Shown here piece by piece: positions 36,857-46,453 of a stretch of DNA of 64,000 nt (the stretch's first letter is position 1; each line of letters begins with the position of its first letter). Position numbers and translations under genes: made by a program. This DNA is from Nonlabens antarcticus. GTDB taxonomy: Bacteria > Bacteroidota > Bacteroidia > Flavobacteriales > Flavobacteriaceae. The notes below the pieces were generated by a model, which searched no databases, was not told the DNA's origin, and saw only the letters and a program-made list of their open reading frames with translations. The DNA is taken from assembly GCF_015356755.1 (NCBI RefSeq), contig NZ_JADFCO010000064.1:186001-250000 (forward strand), read 5' to 3'.

Positions 36857-39800
36857 TTAAAATTGGACTTGTAGTCCTAATGAGAATGATTTAGCTAGCG
36901 GGTAAGGATCATCGTTGCCTGTCTGACTGGTGATACCGCCACGCTCAGAGAATGATTCTGGATCTAATCCTGGCCATTTAGTCCAGGTAACTAGATTAGA
37001 TCCCGTTAACAAGAGTCTTAAGTTCTCCACGCCCATTTTTTGCATTGTAGCTTGATTAAAGTTGTAGGTGAGCTGTAAACTCTTTAATCTTAAATAAGAG
37101 TTATCAAACAAATATCTATCAGAAACTCTACTGCTTTGAGAAGGGTCAAAATAAAGGGCTCTTGCATAACGAGCATCCGTATTTTCTGGAGTCCAAGTGT
37201 TCAATGCATATTCACTGTATTTATTAGGTCCTAATGCGTTGAACGCTTCTTGCGGTATCGCATTCCAGATGGATTCACCACCTACAGAATATTGGAATAG
37301 TGAGGTTAAACTGAAGTTCTTATAAGTAAAAGTGTTAGAAATACCACCGAAGAATGATGATTCAATATCTCCTATAATCGTGCGATCATCTGCAGTGATT
37401 TGTCCATCTCCATTTACATCTACATATTTAAAATCGCCTATACCGGTAGATAATTGATCATATAAACCAGTGGCAGATCCTGCGTTAGCAGCATCAACCT
37501 CGTCTTGAGACTGGAAAATTCCCGCTACTTTATAACCTTTAATGGTTCCTACAGGCTCTCCTTCAACAAAGAAGTCAAGCTGGAAAGGATTGATACTCGC
37601 ACCATTCAATTTTACCAGTTTATTTCTATTTAAAGACCAGTTAGCTCTAGCACTCCATGTAAAATCTTCAGTCTGTATAATATCTCCTCCTATTCCTAAT
37701 TCAACACCTTTGTTAGTAACATCAATGAAGTTTGCAAAATATGTGTTAGGTCCCAGTTCTAATGCGATAGGCGTGTTTACCAAGGCGCCTTCCGTTTTTC
37801 TGGAGTACACGTCGATACTACCTCTTAATCTGGAATTAAAGAATCCAAAGTCAAGTCCTAGATTGACCTCGCTGGTTTCTTCCCATCCTATATCTTTATT
37901 AGGGAACGTATTGTTTGCAACAATTGCAGAGCTTCCATTGTAAATATCGCTGGAATTGGTCTCAAAGAACTGTAGGTAAACAAAATCTGATACGTTTGTA
38001 GATCCCACTTGACCTACACTTGCTCTTATTTTAAGATCATTGATGCTTTCGTTTTCACTAAGGAATTCTTCATTAGCAATATTCCAGCTGGTGGAAAGCG
38101 ATGGGAAATATGCTCTCTTATTACCAGGGCCAAATTTTGAAGAAGTATCCGTTCTAAAGTTTACCGTTGCGTTATATAAATTCTTGTAAGCATAAGTAAC
38201 TCGAGAGAATAGGGAATTTAATCCCGACTCTCGTCTACTGCTGGAGTATCCCAAAACATTTTCTGCTGAGGAGCCATTGATCAATATATCCTCATCTGGA
38301 AAACCAGAATAGAATTGAGTATTCGTATCAAAGTTAGTTCTATCCCAGGCAGCACCGGCTAATGCACTCATCCTATGATCTCCGAAGCTAAAGTTATAAT
38401 TTGCCGTCAGGTTTGTGGTAATATTAGAAACGGTAGAGCGATCCTCAAATAGAAAAGAATCGTTGTCACCGAAGCCAAAGTTTGTTTGAGTGAAGCCTGG
38501 TATGAAAGAGCTATTATTTGTATTAAATACAGCCGCATTAACATCTGCCTTTATTTTTAAGCTTTTTATAGGCTCAATTTCTAGATAAGTGTTTCCAATA
38601 AAGTTGTAAGCCTTGTTTCTAGTTTTATTACCTAAACGCATCAATGGATTAGGCTCAAAAGTTTCAAAACCAAACTGGTAATCTGGCTGGGCTAATAAAT
38701 TACCATCCTCATCATAAACTGGTAGATCTGGTCTTGCACGTGCGATGGATGTATTCACAGTAAACTGATCCAGCACAGTGTTTTCGCCATTTTTAGCATC
38801 AGAATAAGAAACGTTGATCGTACTTCCTACTTTAATGAAATCATTAATATCAGAATCAAGAGACATTCCCAGTGTGTACTGCTGCAATTCATCTTTGACC
38901 GTCAATCCTTCTTGATCGATAAAGGCAAGGTTCATTGAGTAGTTTGTATTCTCACTACCACCCAGCAAACCTACATTAGCTTGTTTAGTTATGGCTGCAC
39001 TTCTAAAAACCTCCTTATTCCAGTCTGTATTTGCAGTACCGAAAACGTCATCGCGCAATCCATTATTTGTCGCTTGGAATGTTCCAAAATCAAGATCAAC
39101 ATTTGCGACATTTCCTAAATCAAAAGCTGTAAATGCATCCAACTGACCTGTGTTAATAGCGTTAACCGAATTGTTCACGAGCAAATCATAAAAGGCTCTG
39201 TATTGAGGGCCGTTTAGTGCATCCACCGTATTAATAGGCTCAGCAATTGTTGTCGTAAATGAGGTGCTTATTCTTGGTTTTTGGTTACGTTTTCCTTTTT
39301 TGGTTTGGATGATGATAACTCCGTTTGCCCCACGAGATCCATAGATGGATGTTGCTGCTGCATCTTTAAGAACATCAAAACTTTCAATGTTCGTCGGGTC
39401 AAGAGTTAATAAGGGGTTTGTTCCACCTATCGCATCTAGGTTAAATGGAACACCATCGATAACAAATAACGGCTGGTTCAATCCATTTGAAGATAGAGGA
39501 GAAGTTATCCCTCTTACATTGATACGTACAGGAGAACCTGGACGACCTGAAGATTGTGAAACATTAACCCCTTTAACGAGACCACCTAGAGCCTTATCAA
39601 AACCTATAGATCCAGTAGCTGATTGTACCAATTCTTTAGTGTCTATCGATGATACTGCACCAGTGACATCTTCTCTTTTTTGCTCGCCATATCCTATCAA
39701 TACGATGCCTTCCAGCTGAGCAAAATCTTCCTGCATCGTTATGTTTATCACCGTGGTTTGTTCCACCACAGCACGCTCCGTTTTATATCCCAAATAAGAA

Positions 39801-40348
39801 AATACCAGAGTGGATTCTCCGTCCTTTAACTTTACCGTATACTCTCCATCAAAATTTGTTACCGCTCCCAGATTAGTTCCTTCTACAGTCACGCTCACGC
39901 CTGCCAGTGGCATTCCCGACGGATCTTTAACGATACCAGTGATGATCTTTTCGGGCATTTTCAGATCGACATATTTATAAGGACTTGATTTTATAATAAT
40001 CGTGTTTTTGTCCGATAGACTCACGCTAAAGTTGCCGCCTTTTAAACTCGCGTTGAGAAGATCATTTGCTTTAACGGTGCCTTTCTTGAGGTTCACTTTC
40101 GCGAAAGCGTTAAATATTCCTTCTTGGTACACAAAACGATAATCCGTTTGTTCCATAATTAGATCAAACACCTCGTCCACCGTGATGGTTTTGTTCCTAT
40201 CTATCTTAACAGTAGTGTTTTGCGACGTCACCGTTTCTGGAGTAAATCCGAAAGCAGAAATGCAAAAAAGAAAAAGAAAACTTCTCATAGTGAAGAGCAT
40301 TAGTTTTTTTCGAGGCTTGAAAAAAACACTCGGTGGTTTAATTTCCAT
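36857..40348 (-). CDS. SusC/RagA family TonB-dependent outer-membrane transporter with STN domain
   Basis: TonB-dependent channel of 1163 residues. After a signal peptide (about 20-43) comes an STN signalling domain (about 50-118), which lets the receptor talk to the FecR/ECF pair encoded upstream. Next come a carboxypeptidase-regulatory-like domain (IITGIVKDPSGMPLAGVSV, about 134-152), the plug (about 225-350, with VLKDAAATSIYGSRGANGVI) and a 22-strand-type barrel ending in Phe (LGLQVQF). A palindrome copy (40094-40109) encodes AFAKV within the STN domain. It is the main importer of this locus. Confidence 0.96.
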   Translation of the reverse strand: MEIKPPSVFFKPRKKLMLFTMRSFLFLFCISAFGFTPETVTSQNTTVKIDRNKTITVDEVFDLIMEQTDYRFVYQEGIFNAFAKVNLKKGTVKANDLLNASLKGGNFSVSLSDKNTIIIKSSPYKYVDLKMPEKIITGIVKDPSGMPLAGVSVTVEGTNLGAVTNFDGEYTVKLKDGESTLVFSYLGYKTERAVVEQTTVINITMQEDFAQLEGIVLIGYGEQKREDVTGAVSSIDTKELVQSATGSIGFDKALGGLVKGVNVSQSSGRPGSPVRINVRGITSPLSSNGLNQPLFVIDGVPFNLDAIGGTNPLLTLDPTNIESFDVLKDAAATSIYGSRGANGVIIIQTKKGKRNQKPRISTSFTTTIAEPINTVDALNGPQYRAFYDLLVNNSVNAINTGQLDAFTAFDLGNVANVDLDFGTFQATNNGLRDDVFGTANTDWNKEVFRSAAITKQANVGLLGGSENTNYSMNLAFIDQEGLTVKDELQQYTLGMSLDSDINDFIKVGSTINVSYSDAKNGENTVLDQFTVNTSIARARPDLPVYDEDGNLLAQPDYQFGFETFEPNPLMRLGNKTRNKAYNFIGNTYLEIEPIKSLKIKADVNAAVFNTNNSSFIPGFTQTNFGFGDNDSFLFEDRSTVSNITTNLTANYNFSFGDHRMSALAGAAWDRTNFDTNTQFYSGFPDEDILINGSSAENVLGYSSSRRESGLNSLFSRVTYAYKNLYNATVNFRTDTSSKFGPGNKRAYFPSLSTSWNIANEEFLSENESINDLKIRASVGQVGSTNVSDFVYLQFFETNSSDIYNGSSAIVANNTFPNKDIGWEETSEVNLGLDFGFFNSRLRGSIDVYSRKTEGALVNTPIALELGPNTYFANFIDVTNKGVELGIGGDIIQTEDFTWSARANWSLNRNKLVKLNGASINPFQLDFFVEGEPVGTIKGYKVAGIFQSQDEVDAANAGSATGLYDQLSTGIGDFKYVDVNGDGQITADDRTIIGDIESSFFGGISNTFTYKNFSLTSLFQYSVGGESIWNAIPQEAFNALGPNKYSEYALNTWTPENTDARYARALYFDPSQSSRVSDRYLFDNSYLRLKSLQLTYNFNQATMQKMGVENLRLLLTGSNLVTWTKWPGLDPESFSERGGITSQTGNDDPYPLAKSFSLGLQVQF
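40094..40109. repeat. palindrome copy inside the SusC STN domain (one mismatch)
   Basis: CACTTTCGCGAAAGCG, read as AFAKV at about residues 81-85, in the STN domain itself rather than in an obvious linker. Confidence 0.85.
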
Positions 40349-40444
40349 AAATTTGAATGTTACTTATTGATTAGACTTGATTGATTAGTAATGACTAGGG
40401 GAATGAAGAATTAAGCTTTCGACGGTGTAATCTTCTTCCCTTTT

Positions 40445-41590
40445 TTATTTTATATAAATGGTATTTCTTTTGATTTGATAGCTTTGGATCTCACTGGCTT
40501 CCGTCAGGACATCTAAAATTTCTTTTATGGACTGATCTTTAGAAAGGACTCCTTTAAATGTGGCATTTTTTAAGGAAGGTTTTTCAAAAACGAACTGCAC
40601 ATCGTACCATCTTGAAAGAACCATGGCTAGTTCTGTCAGCGTTTTACCTCTAAAACTGAAGATGCCTTCCTTCCAAGAGACCTCATCGTAAATGTTCACT
40701 TCATTTAGTGATATTCCACCGGCATCAGATGCAACAATAGCTTGCTGACCAGGTTTGAGTGTCACTGTTTTATTTTGAGTTGCCAACTCAATTTTTCCTT
40801 CGGCAAGAGTGGTTAATGTTTTCTTTTCATCCTGATAAGCCTTTACATTAAACTCTGTTCCCAGTACATCAATCGTTTGATTTCTAGCCAAAACTTTAAA
40901 ATGCTGGCCATTATGCTCCTCACTAGGGGATACATCAAAGAAAGCCTCGCCATAGACTAATTCAACGACACGAGGCTGACCATCAACAAAATTCTGGGGG
41001 TATTTTAACTTGGTTTCTGAGTTGAGCCATACCTTAGTATGATCTCCTAAAACAACATAATATTGACCACCGCGTGGAATAGTTAGAAAATTATAGGAAA
41101 TTGTTTCGCTGTCTTTGGAAGCGCCATCGTCATAAACTAAACTGTTACCTGTACTATTTACATTGCTATTGCTATAAGTGCTGCCTTTTTCCAAAGTGAT
41201 TTCCTCACCAGTATCCAATGTTAGAATTGCTTTATCAGTCCCTGCATTAATAGGGGTGTCAACGATTAGGTTCTCTGAATCTACCGCGCCATCAGTCGTG
41301 AACAAAAACATGCTACCGAATATTAAAATAGCAACCGCTGCTGCCGCAGCTAGATAGCTCCATTTAAAGATCGGCTTCTTTTCTACCGCTTCTTCCTTTT
41401 CAATACTATTCAAAACTTCCTGCCAAACCTTAACTGTACTCTGATCCATCCGATCAAATTCTTTGACAGGATTCTTGCCATCTCTAGGTTGGTAAGATTT
41501 CAGAAAAGCTTCCAATAATTGGGTTTCCCGATCCTTGCAGGTTCCATCAATATATTTGGAAAAGAGGGATTTTGCTTCTTGCTTATTCAT
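40445..41590 (-). CDS. FecR family anti-sigma factor
   Basis: Inner-membrane signal relay of 381 residues: cytoplasmic N-terminal region (1-78) that would bind the ECF sigma factor, one helix (about 80-104), the periplasmic FecR domain (about 165-270, with IPRGGQYYVVLGDHTKVWLN) and a C-terminal DUF4974-type domain (about 310-381) similar to STN that contacts the transporter. It sits between the ECF sigma gene and SusC, all on the minus strand. Standard FecIR-type cell-surface signalling organisation. Confidence 0.94.
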   Translation of the reverse strand: MNKQEAKSLFSKYIDGTCKDRETQLLEAFLKSYQPRDGKNPVKEFDRMDQSTVKVWQEVLNSIEKEEAVEKKPIFKWSYLAAAAAVAILIFGSMFLFTTDGAVDSENLIVDTPINAGTDKAILTLDTGEEITLEKGSTYSNSNVNSTGNSLVYDDGASKDSETISYNFLTIPRGGQYYVVLGDHTKVWLNSETKLKYPQNFVDGQPRVVELVYGEAFFDVSPSEEHNGQHFKVLARNQTIDVLGTEFNVKAYQDEKKTLTTLAEGKIELATQNKTVTLKPGQQAIVASDAGGISLNEVNIYDEVSWKEGIFSFRGKTLTELAMVLSRWYDVQFVFEKPSLKNATFKGVLSKDQSIKEILDVLTEASEIQSYQIKRNTIYIK

Positions 41591-41754
41591 AGTTAAATTT
41601 TGAAATACCAGGCATTTTGTAATATGGCTTTCATAGGTAAGTACCAGAAAAACTATTAAGGTACACGTGCAAAGTCAATTATTTTTAAGAATATAATAGA
41701 AAAACACGCTTAACCCTTGTCAAATCAGTAATCTTAAGGAAAATAAAAAATTTC

Positions 41755-42324
41755 TTATCGGAATAAAAATAGGAACAAATAGACCAACCCATCATCCTTC
41801 AAATGATTTTTCACGTGAGTTAATGCTTTTCCTATTTGATTTTTGACAGCTTGAATGGAAATACCCAGTTGATCAGCTATATCCTTATTGGACATATATT
41901 CAAACCTACTCATCTTAAAAATCTGATTGCAACGTGGCGGCAATTCCTCTATATAGATATGGATGGAACGTTCTAGATCATCATATTCCATTTTTTTAAA
42001 GGAATCGATGGAGATGTCCAGGATGTTTAATCGGGTGAGATCTTCCGTTGTGAATTTTTGATCTCTGAAGTATTTGAATATTTGAAACTTAACTGCCCTG
42101 AATAAATAGGAGCTGACATTATCGATTTGTATTGTTGTTCTCTTAGACCATAATCCTATAAAAATATTCTGAACGATATCTTCAGTTGCTGCTGTATTAC
42201 TGAGGATACTATTGGCATAAACCAACATCCTCTTGGCATGACGTTCATAGATTTCTTGAAACGCCTTCCTATCATCATGGGCGATGCGCTCAATTAAATC
42301 TTCATTACTTATAGTGGTTAACAT
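41755..42324 (-). CDS. ECF-type RNA polymerase sigma-70 factor
   Basis: Sigma factor of 189 residues with region 2 (AFQEIYERHAKRMLVYANSI, about 17-36; EDIVQNIFIGLW) and region 4 helix-turn-helix (MSNKDIADQLGISIQAVKNQIGKAL, about 148-172). It is the first gene of the FecI-FecR-SusC-SusD cascade and presumably switches on the SusCD operon when the transporter is occupied. The C-terminal VYLFLFLFR tail is hydrophobic, as seen in Bacteroidota members. Confidence 0.94.
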   Translation of the reverse strand: MLTTISNEDLIERIAHDDRKAFQEIYERHAKRMLVYANSILSNTAATEDIVQNIFIGLWSKRTTIQIDNVSSYLFRAVKFQIFKYFRDQKFTTEDLTRLNILDISIDSFKKMEYDDLERSIHIYIEELPPRCNQIFKMSRFEYMSNKDIADQLGISIQAVKNQIGKALTHVKNHLKDDGLVYLFLFLFR

Positions 42325-42461
42325 TCAACGGTCTGTGGATCGTTAAATTTATAAAAATTAAGAGTCGTTAAAATATTTTGCAATGAAGAATTTAAAATTA
42401 TCTAAGTAGAAGATGGTTTTTATAGTTAATGATATTTTTACGCACCTTCTAAAACATCTCT

Positions 42462-43118
42462 TTACATGATGATAAGCGTCAAACCGTTAGGCGCCTCGCC
42501 AGCCACCTTTAATAACAGCGATCCAGAACCACAGGTGGGATCGTATGCACTGTAAGAAGGCTTGTCTGCCTTGTGGACATCAATGACTTTGGAAAAGATC
42601 CGCGAAACTTCCGCAGGAGTATAGAATTGGCCTTTGCTTTTACCGGATTCCGTTGCAAAGTGACGCATTAAAAACTCGTAGGCATCGCCTAGCACGTCAT
42701 CATCTTCGGCACGGTTGTTCTTAAAATTGAGCGCAGGATTTTCAAAAATGGCAATGAGCTTAGAAAGCAATTCTACCTTCTCCTTGTCGCTACCTAGTTT
42801 TTCGTCATCGTTGAAATCGACGATTTCCAGCGAACCACCCAGTCAGTTAGAGTCAAAAAGCGGTCGCAGTATTTCCTTATTAATGCGGTCACCAATATCT
42901 GGCTGACCTTTAAGCGCCACCATATCTTCAAAAGAGGCACCTTGTGGTACCTCGATCAGACTGTTTGCATTACCTGCATATTTATCTGACACATAATTTA
43001 CAAAAAGCATCGTCAGTACGTAATCTTTATATTGTGAGGCGTCCATACCGCCGGCACCCCTTAATTTATCACAGCTATCGCAAAGGAAAGCGTAGAGTTC
43101 TGATTTTTTTATGGCCAT
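42462..43118 (-). pseudogene. remnant of a type I restriction-modification methyltransferase (hsdM)
   Basis: The N-terminal part of HsdM, the DNA adenine methyltransferase subunit. The 5' end is intact (MAIKKSELYAFLCDSCDKLRGAGGMDA style start), but a TGA at 42843-42845 interrupts the frame after LRPLFDSN. The same frame then continues (LLSKLIAIFENPALNF) into the SAM-binding region (GQFYTPAEVS and DPTCGSGSLLLKVA) and stops at 42462 after GLT, before the NPPF catalytic motif. About 218 codons remain of a protein usually 500 or more long. No hsdS or hsdR is nearby. It marks the left edge of the accessory island. Confidence 0.85.
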
Positions 43119-43140
43119 TTAGTAGGGTTTGTAGTTGTTT

Positions 43141-43156
43141 CGCTTTCGCGAAAGTA
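43141..43156. repeat. intergenic palindrome copy upstream of the hsdM remnant (two mismatches)
   Basis: CGCTTTCGCGAAAGTA, 22 bases upstream of the hsdM start codon. Confidence 0.8.
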
Positions 43157-43231
43157 GGATATTAAAAATATGAGGTCGTAGAATGTGAATGATTAAAGGT
43201 CTGTTAGGTGATCTAAGATTATAAATTTGAC

Positions 43232-43831
43232 TTAATTAAAAAAGCTCCATATCCACTCATAAGTGCTTGCGAAAAAAGAGAAAATGAAAACTATCAAATA
43301 ATAAATTACTACGCTCAATACTAAAACAGCAATTGCTAAAAAAACGGCTTGCTTATTGACTTTTTTAATAATTGCGCGATCATCCTCTACAAAACCTGTT
43401 ACAAGTCTAAAGTTTTTTTTGTACGACCTATAGAAAAGGTCTGCTATATCACCCACAAAAAACGGTATCAATCCTAAGGTGACATCTGCAAGAATATTAA
43501 AAAGTATGGCCATCGATAATGGAATCGATTTAATTCTGAATAAGGATACGTATAAAAATGGTAGGCTAAAAAGAATAGTTATCGCATCTCCTACAATTGG
43601 GATAAAACCTATAATACCATCTAGAAAATACCTGTCCATCCATTTAGTCGTAAACTTTATGAGCTTGTAAGATTTGCTTTTTTCGATTTTAAGCTGTCGA
43701 TCATTTTTACGAGTTTTACGCTGCTTTTCTTTAGCAAGAGCTGCTGTAACATCGACTCCTAGATCTTCCGTAAGTTGATCTTGATAATTACTTTTTCTAC
43801 GTGAGCTGCTTTGAGTAAAATTCTGTTCCAT
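43232..43831 (-). CDS. DUF4112 domain membrane protein
   Basis: A 199-residue protein with a basic, Lys/Arg-rich N-terminal 50 residues and a DUF4112 membrane domain (WMDRYFLDGIIGFIPIVGDAIT, about 64-85; GLIPFFVGDIADLFYRSYKKN, about 120-140), followed by a third hydrophobic segment (about 165-190). DUF4112 has no known biochemical role. Its start codon directly abuts or overlaps the stop of the large coiled-coil gene upstream, so the two are translated together and may form a membrane-tethered complex. Confidence 0.85.
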   Translation of the reverse strand: MEQNFTQSSSRRKSNYQDQLTEDLGVDVTAALAKEKQRKTRKNDRQLKIEKSKSYKLIKFTTKWMDRYFLDGIIGFIPIVGDAITILFSLPFLYVSLFRIKSIPLSMAILFNILADVTLGLIPFFVGDIADLFYRSYKKNFRLVTGFVEDDRAIIKKVNKQAVFLAIAVLVLSVVIYYLIVFIFSFFASTYEWIWSFFN

Positions 43832-46068
43832 TAAATAGTGATTGATTTACCAGACTTAAACGTAGCGATAACCTCCATATCGGTAATCCAGAAATCATCC
43901 TCTGTTTCTATTAGTTCTTTGAGCGAATCTACCTGTAATTGTTGCTCGCTTGTATTAATAGATTTTATGACCTGAGCTAAAACTTGTGATCTATCATTCA
44001 CGGCATCTACTTTAGTTTTAAACTGCTGTCTTAATTCTTCTAATTTAGATTCATATAAATTACGGGCTAAGAAGTTTTCAATCTCTAATTTCTTGAGTTT
44101 TGCGGTTTCTTCCACGATATCAATTGCGATTAAAGCCGTATCTAATATTTGCTTTTCCATCAAAAGAGATTGACCCTTTGTAATTGCTACATTATCAGAA
44201 GCGATCTTTTTTGAGGTTAGTTCTGTTAATTTTGAAATTTTATTAGCGTTATTAGAACCATTATTTTCATCAGTCTTTACTTCATCTTTCTTTGTAGGTA
44301 CAATAGTATCAACTAAAGAGACTTCTTTAAACGCGGTAGTGATTTCGGTTTTTAGAGAATGAGTAAACTCATTTAATCGCTGCATAGTGCTATCTGGTAG
44401 TATTTCCAAATTCATTTGCTCAATTTTAATTGGTGCAAGAAATTCACTATCAATTTTTAATTCTGCTACTTTTCTTCCTATTCTAAGTAAATTTATAATG
44501 GGAACTAAGTGTTTTGATAACTTTTCTTGAATGTTATCATCCTCGCTTATAGTATTAAAAATAGCTGTACTGTTTTTATCCAGTTCGCGAGATAATTTCT
44601 TAAGCTGGATTTCCTTGAGTTGTAATGCTCGTTGATGATGTTCTAATTCTTCTTGATCAATTTTAACATCTTCATTTATATCAAAATATGCTTTGATTAC
44701 TGGTTCATAAATTTTGTGCCACTCATCAATATCGCGGTGGTAGGATTTTTGCTTTGCTCCTAATGTCAAAAGTCTTTTAGCTGCATTAGGTTTTTTAGGC
44801 TTGTGAGCTAAGGATTCTTGATATAACTCTCGATAATCTTTTAGTAACATTTTATTAGAACTTAATCGATTCTCATAATTTGAAACCTGATTTTTATGAT
44901 CTACCACTTGATTATTAAAATTATTCGAGTCACTTAATAGGGAGTCCTTCTCGGCTTTGAGATCTTTTAAAGCCGCGGTTTGATAAAACAATTCAAAAAC
45001 ACTTTCTAATTCACGATTAAATAAATTATCAAACTTGCGTTGAAAAATATGAGCAGTAGGTATTGAAACTTCATTAATCGTTTTATTTATAAGTTGTAAT
45101 CTAAATAGGTCTGCCTCAATACTTGAAGTATCATAATCCATCTTCTGTCTCATTAATGCTACACCTTGGTTCAATCTTGTAGCATGTTTTGTTGCTTTCA
45201 AATGGGATTTGAGAATTGCAACACCAGCAAGAGCCAGAGCAGCTTTTGCATCTTTACTTTTACCTATAAGTTTTGAGGATTGTGAAAGATCATTAATAAT
45301 CGAATCATTAATTATTGCGACTACCTCTTCACATGACTTCATTATTGAATCAAATTCCAGATCTATATTTTCAAGCATCTTATCTGCTTGCAAATACTCT
45401 ATAGTATCAAAATCAAAAATTACTGGCTCGACTGCCTTAATCGCAGGGCCAAAAATGTCTGTAAGTCTTGTAACATTTTCTCTATAACGATTAACAATCT
45501 CTGTTCTAATTATAGAGTAGTCTTCAATCAAATTTAAAACACTCTGTTTTGCATCAATATAACCATATACGATTTTAGAATAATTTTGATAAAGCGCTTC
45601 TGCTTTATTCTTCACATTCTCTACTTTATAGGTTCCTGTAACCTTTGCAACTAAGTTTTTATCTTTTACAAATGCTCCAGCATATTCAATGAGTGCACCC
45701 ATTTCACCGGAGAATGTGGTGAGTAAATCCTTTACTTTCTGTTCTTGAGTTATAAATAGTTCGTGAGCCTTGTTCAATTCTCCAGATTTGATGAGCTGCT
45801 TTATAGCCGAATTATCGATTATCGATCTTGTAAAATTATTATTATAGAAAACTTGTTCAATAGCTTCTTGAATTTCAGGCTTTTTGGTTGAATTAAATAG
45901 TTCGTGAATAAGGTCGTCTATGAGTGAAGAGTCTCCATCAATTCCTGAACTTTTCAAGTCATATGCAATATCCGCTCTAGCGTATATTTTTTTTTCTTGA
46001 AATAATTGTAGAGCTAACTTCTCAATATGAGCTAGTATTTGAGTTTTTTGAATTGGATTTTGTTTCAT
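43831..46068 (-). CDS. large coiled-coil protein of unknown function, paired with DUF4112
   Basis: A 745-residue, mainly helical and highly charged cytoplasmic protein. I recognise no domain; there is no signal peptide, membrane helix or P-loop. Heptad-like coiled-coil stretches lie at about 360-420 and 460-520, and again near 640-720. A short less helical tail ends WITDMEVIATFKSGKSITI. A short hydrophobic, Ala-rich patch (AKAALALAGVAILKSHL, about 274-290) may pack in a helical bundle. The architecture recalls dynamin-stalk or SMC-like arms without the GTPase or ATPase head. It is followed without gap by the DUF4112 membrane gene. Confidence 0.8.
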   Translation of the reverse strand: MKQNPIQKTQILAHIEKLALQLFQEKKIYARADIAYDLKSSGIDGDSSLIDDLIHELFNSTKKPEIQEAIEQVFYNNNFTRSIIDNSAIKQLIKSGELNKAHELFITQEQKVKDLLTTFSGEMGALIEYAGAFVKDKNLVAKVTGTYKVENVKNKAEALYQNYSKIVYGYIDAKQSVLNLIEDYSIIRTEIVNRYRENVTRLTDIFGPAIKAVEPVIFDFDTIEYLQADKMLENIDLEFDSIMKSCEEVVAIINDSIINDLSQSSKLIGKSKDAKAALALAGVAILKSHLKATKHATRLNQGVALMRQKMDYDTSSIEADLFRLQLINKTINEVSIPTAHIFQRKFDNLFNRELESVFELFYQTAALKDLKAEKDSLLSDSNNFNNQVVDHKNQVSNYENRLSSNKMLLKDYRELYQESLAHKPKKPNAAKRLLTLGAKQKSYHRDIDEWHKIYEPVIKAYFDINEDVKIDQEELEHHQRALQLKEIQLKKLSRELDKNSTAIFNTISEDDNIQEKLSKHLVPIINLLRIGRKVAELKIDSEFLAPIKIEQMNLEILPDSTMQRLNEFTHSLKTEITTAFKEVSLVDTIVPTKKDEVKTDENNGSNNANKISKLTELTSKKIASDNVAITKGQSLLMEKQILDTALIAIDIVEETAKLKKLEIENFLARNLYESKLEELRQQFKTKVDAVNDRSQVLAQVIKSINTSEQQLQVDSLKELIETEDDFWITDMEVIATFKSGKSITI

Positions 46069-46170
46069 GGAAAATAGTTTTGGTTAGTGATTGTTGAGGC
46101 CATAAAGTTATACCTGTTTCCCCAGATACTGCTAACAGCGATATTAGATAAATAGTTTGAAAAGAGCTTA

Positions 46171-46449
46171 TTAAATAGAGTTTGAAAGTAAAAAAGTCAA
46201 ACCGTCCTCAACAGCCTTTGCTACATGTTTCTTGGCAAGATCGTTAGCGTAATATGTTTTATAGGAAAGTATTAAATCAGGCAAGGTGATTTTTTTGCTA
46301 TAAAGAATCTTTTTCAGAATAGAAATCTTCTCATCAATAGTGGTTTCTTTCCATTCGGCTGAATAAGGGTCAAATACAGTTCTCAAAGTTCTGTGTTTAT
46401 AGTTTGAACCAAATAGGCTATCTATAAGAGACTGGTAGTCATTTTTCAT
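46171..46449 (-). CDS. small hypothetical helical protein
   Basis: A 92-residue mostly helical protein (KISILKKILYSKKITLPDLILSYKTYYANDLAKKHVAKAVEDGL). No family recognised. It begins four bases after the stop of the amber-interrupted reading frame upstream and precedes the coiled-coil gene by about 100 bases, all on the minus strand, so it may belong to the same transcript. It could be an immunity or antitoxin-sized partner, but nothing in the sequence proves that. Confidence 0.55.
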   Translation of the reverse strand: MKNDYQSLIDSLFGSNYKHRTLRTVFDPYSAEWKETTIDEKISILKKILYSKKITLPDLILSYKTYYANDLAKKHVAKAVEDGLTFLLSNSI

Positions 46450-46453
46450 AGAA

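Noticed and set aside
37542-39719. Plus-strand open frames across SusC
   Set aside because: Antisense to conserved SusC domains; no independent support.
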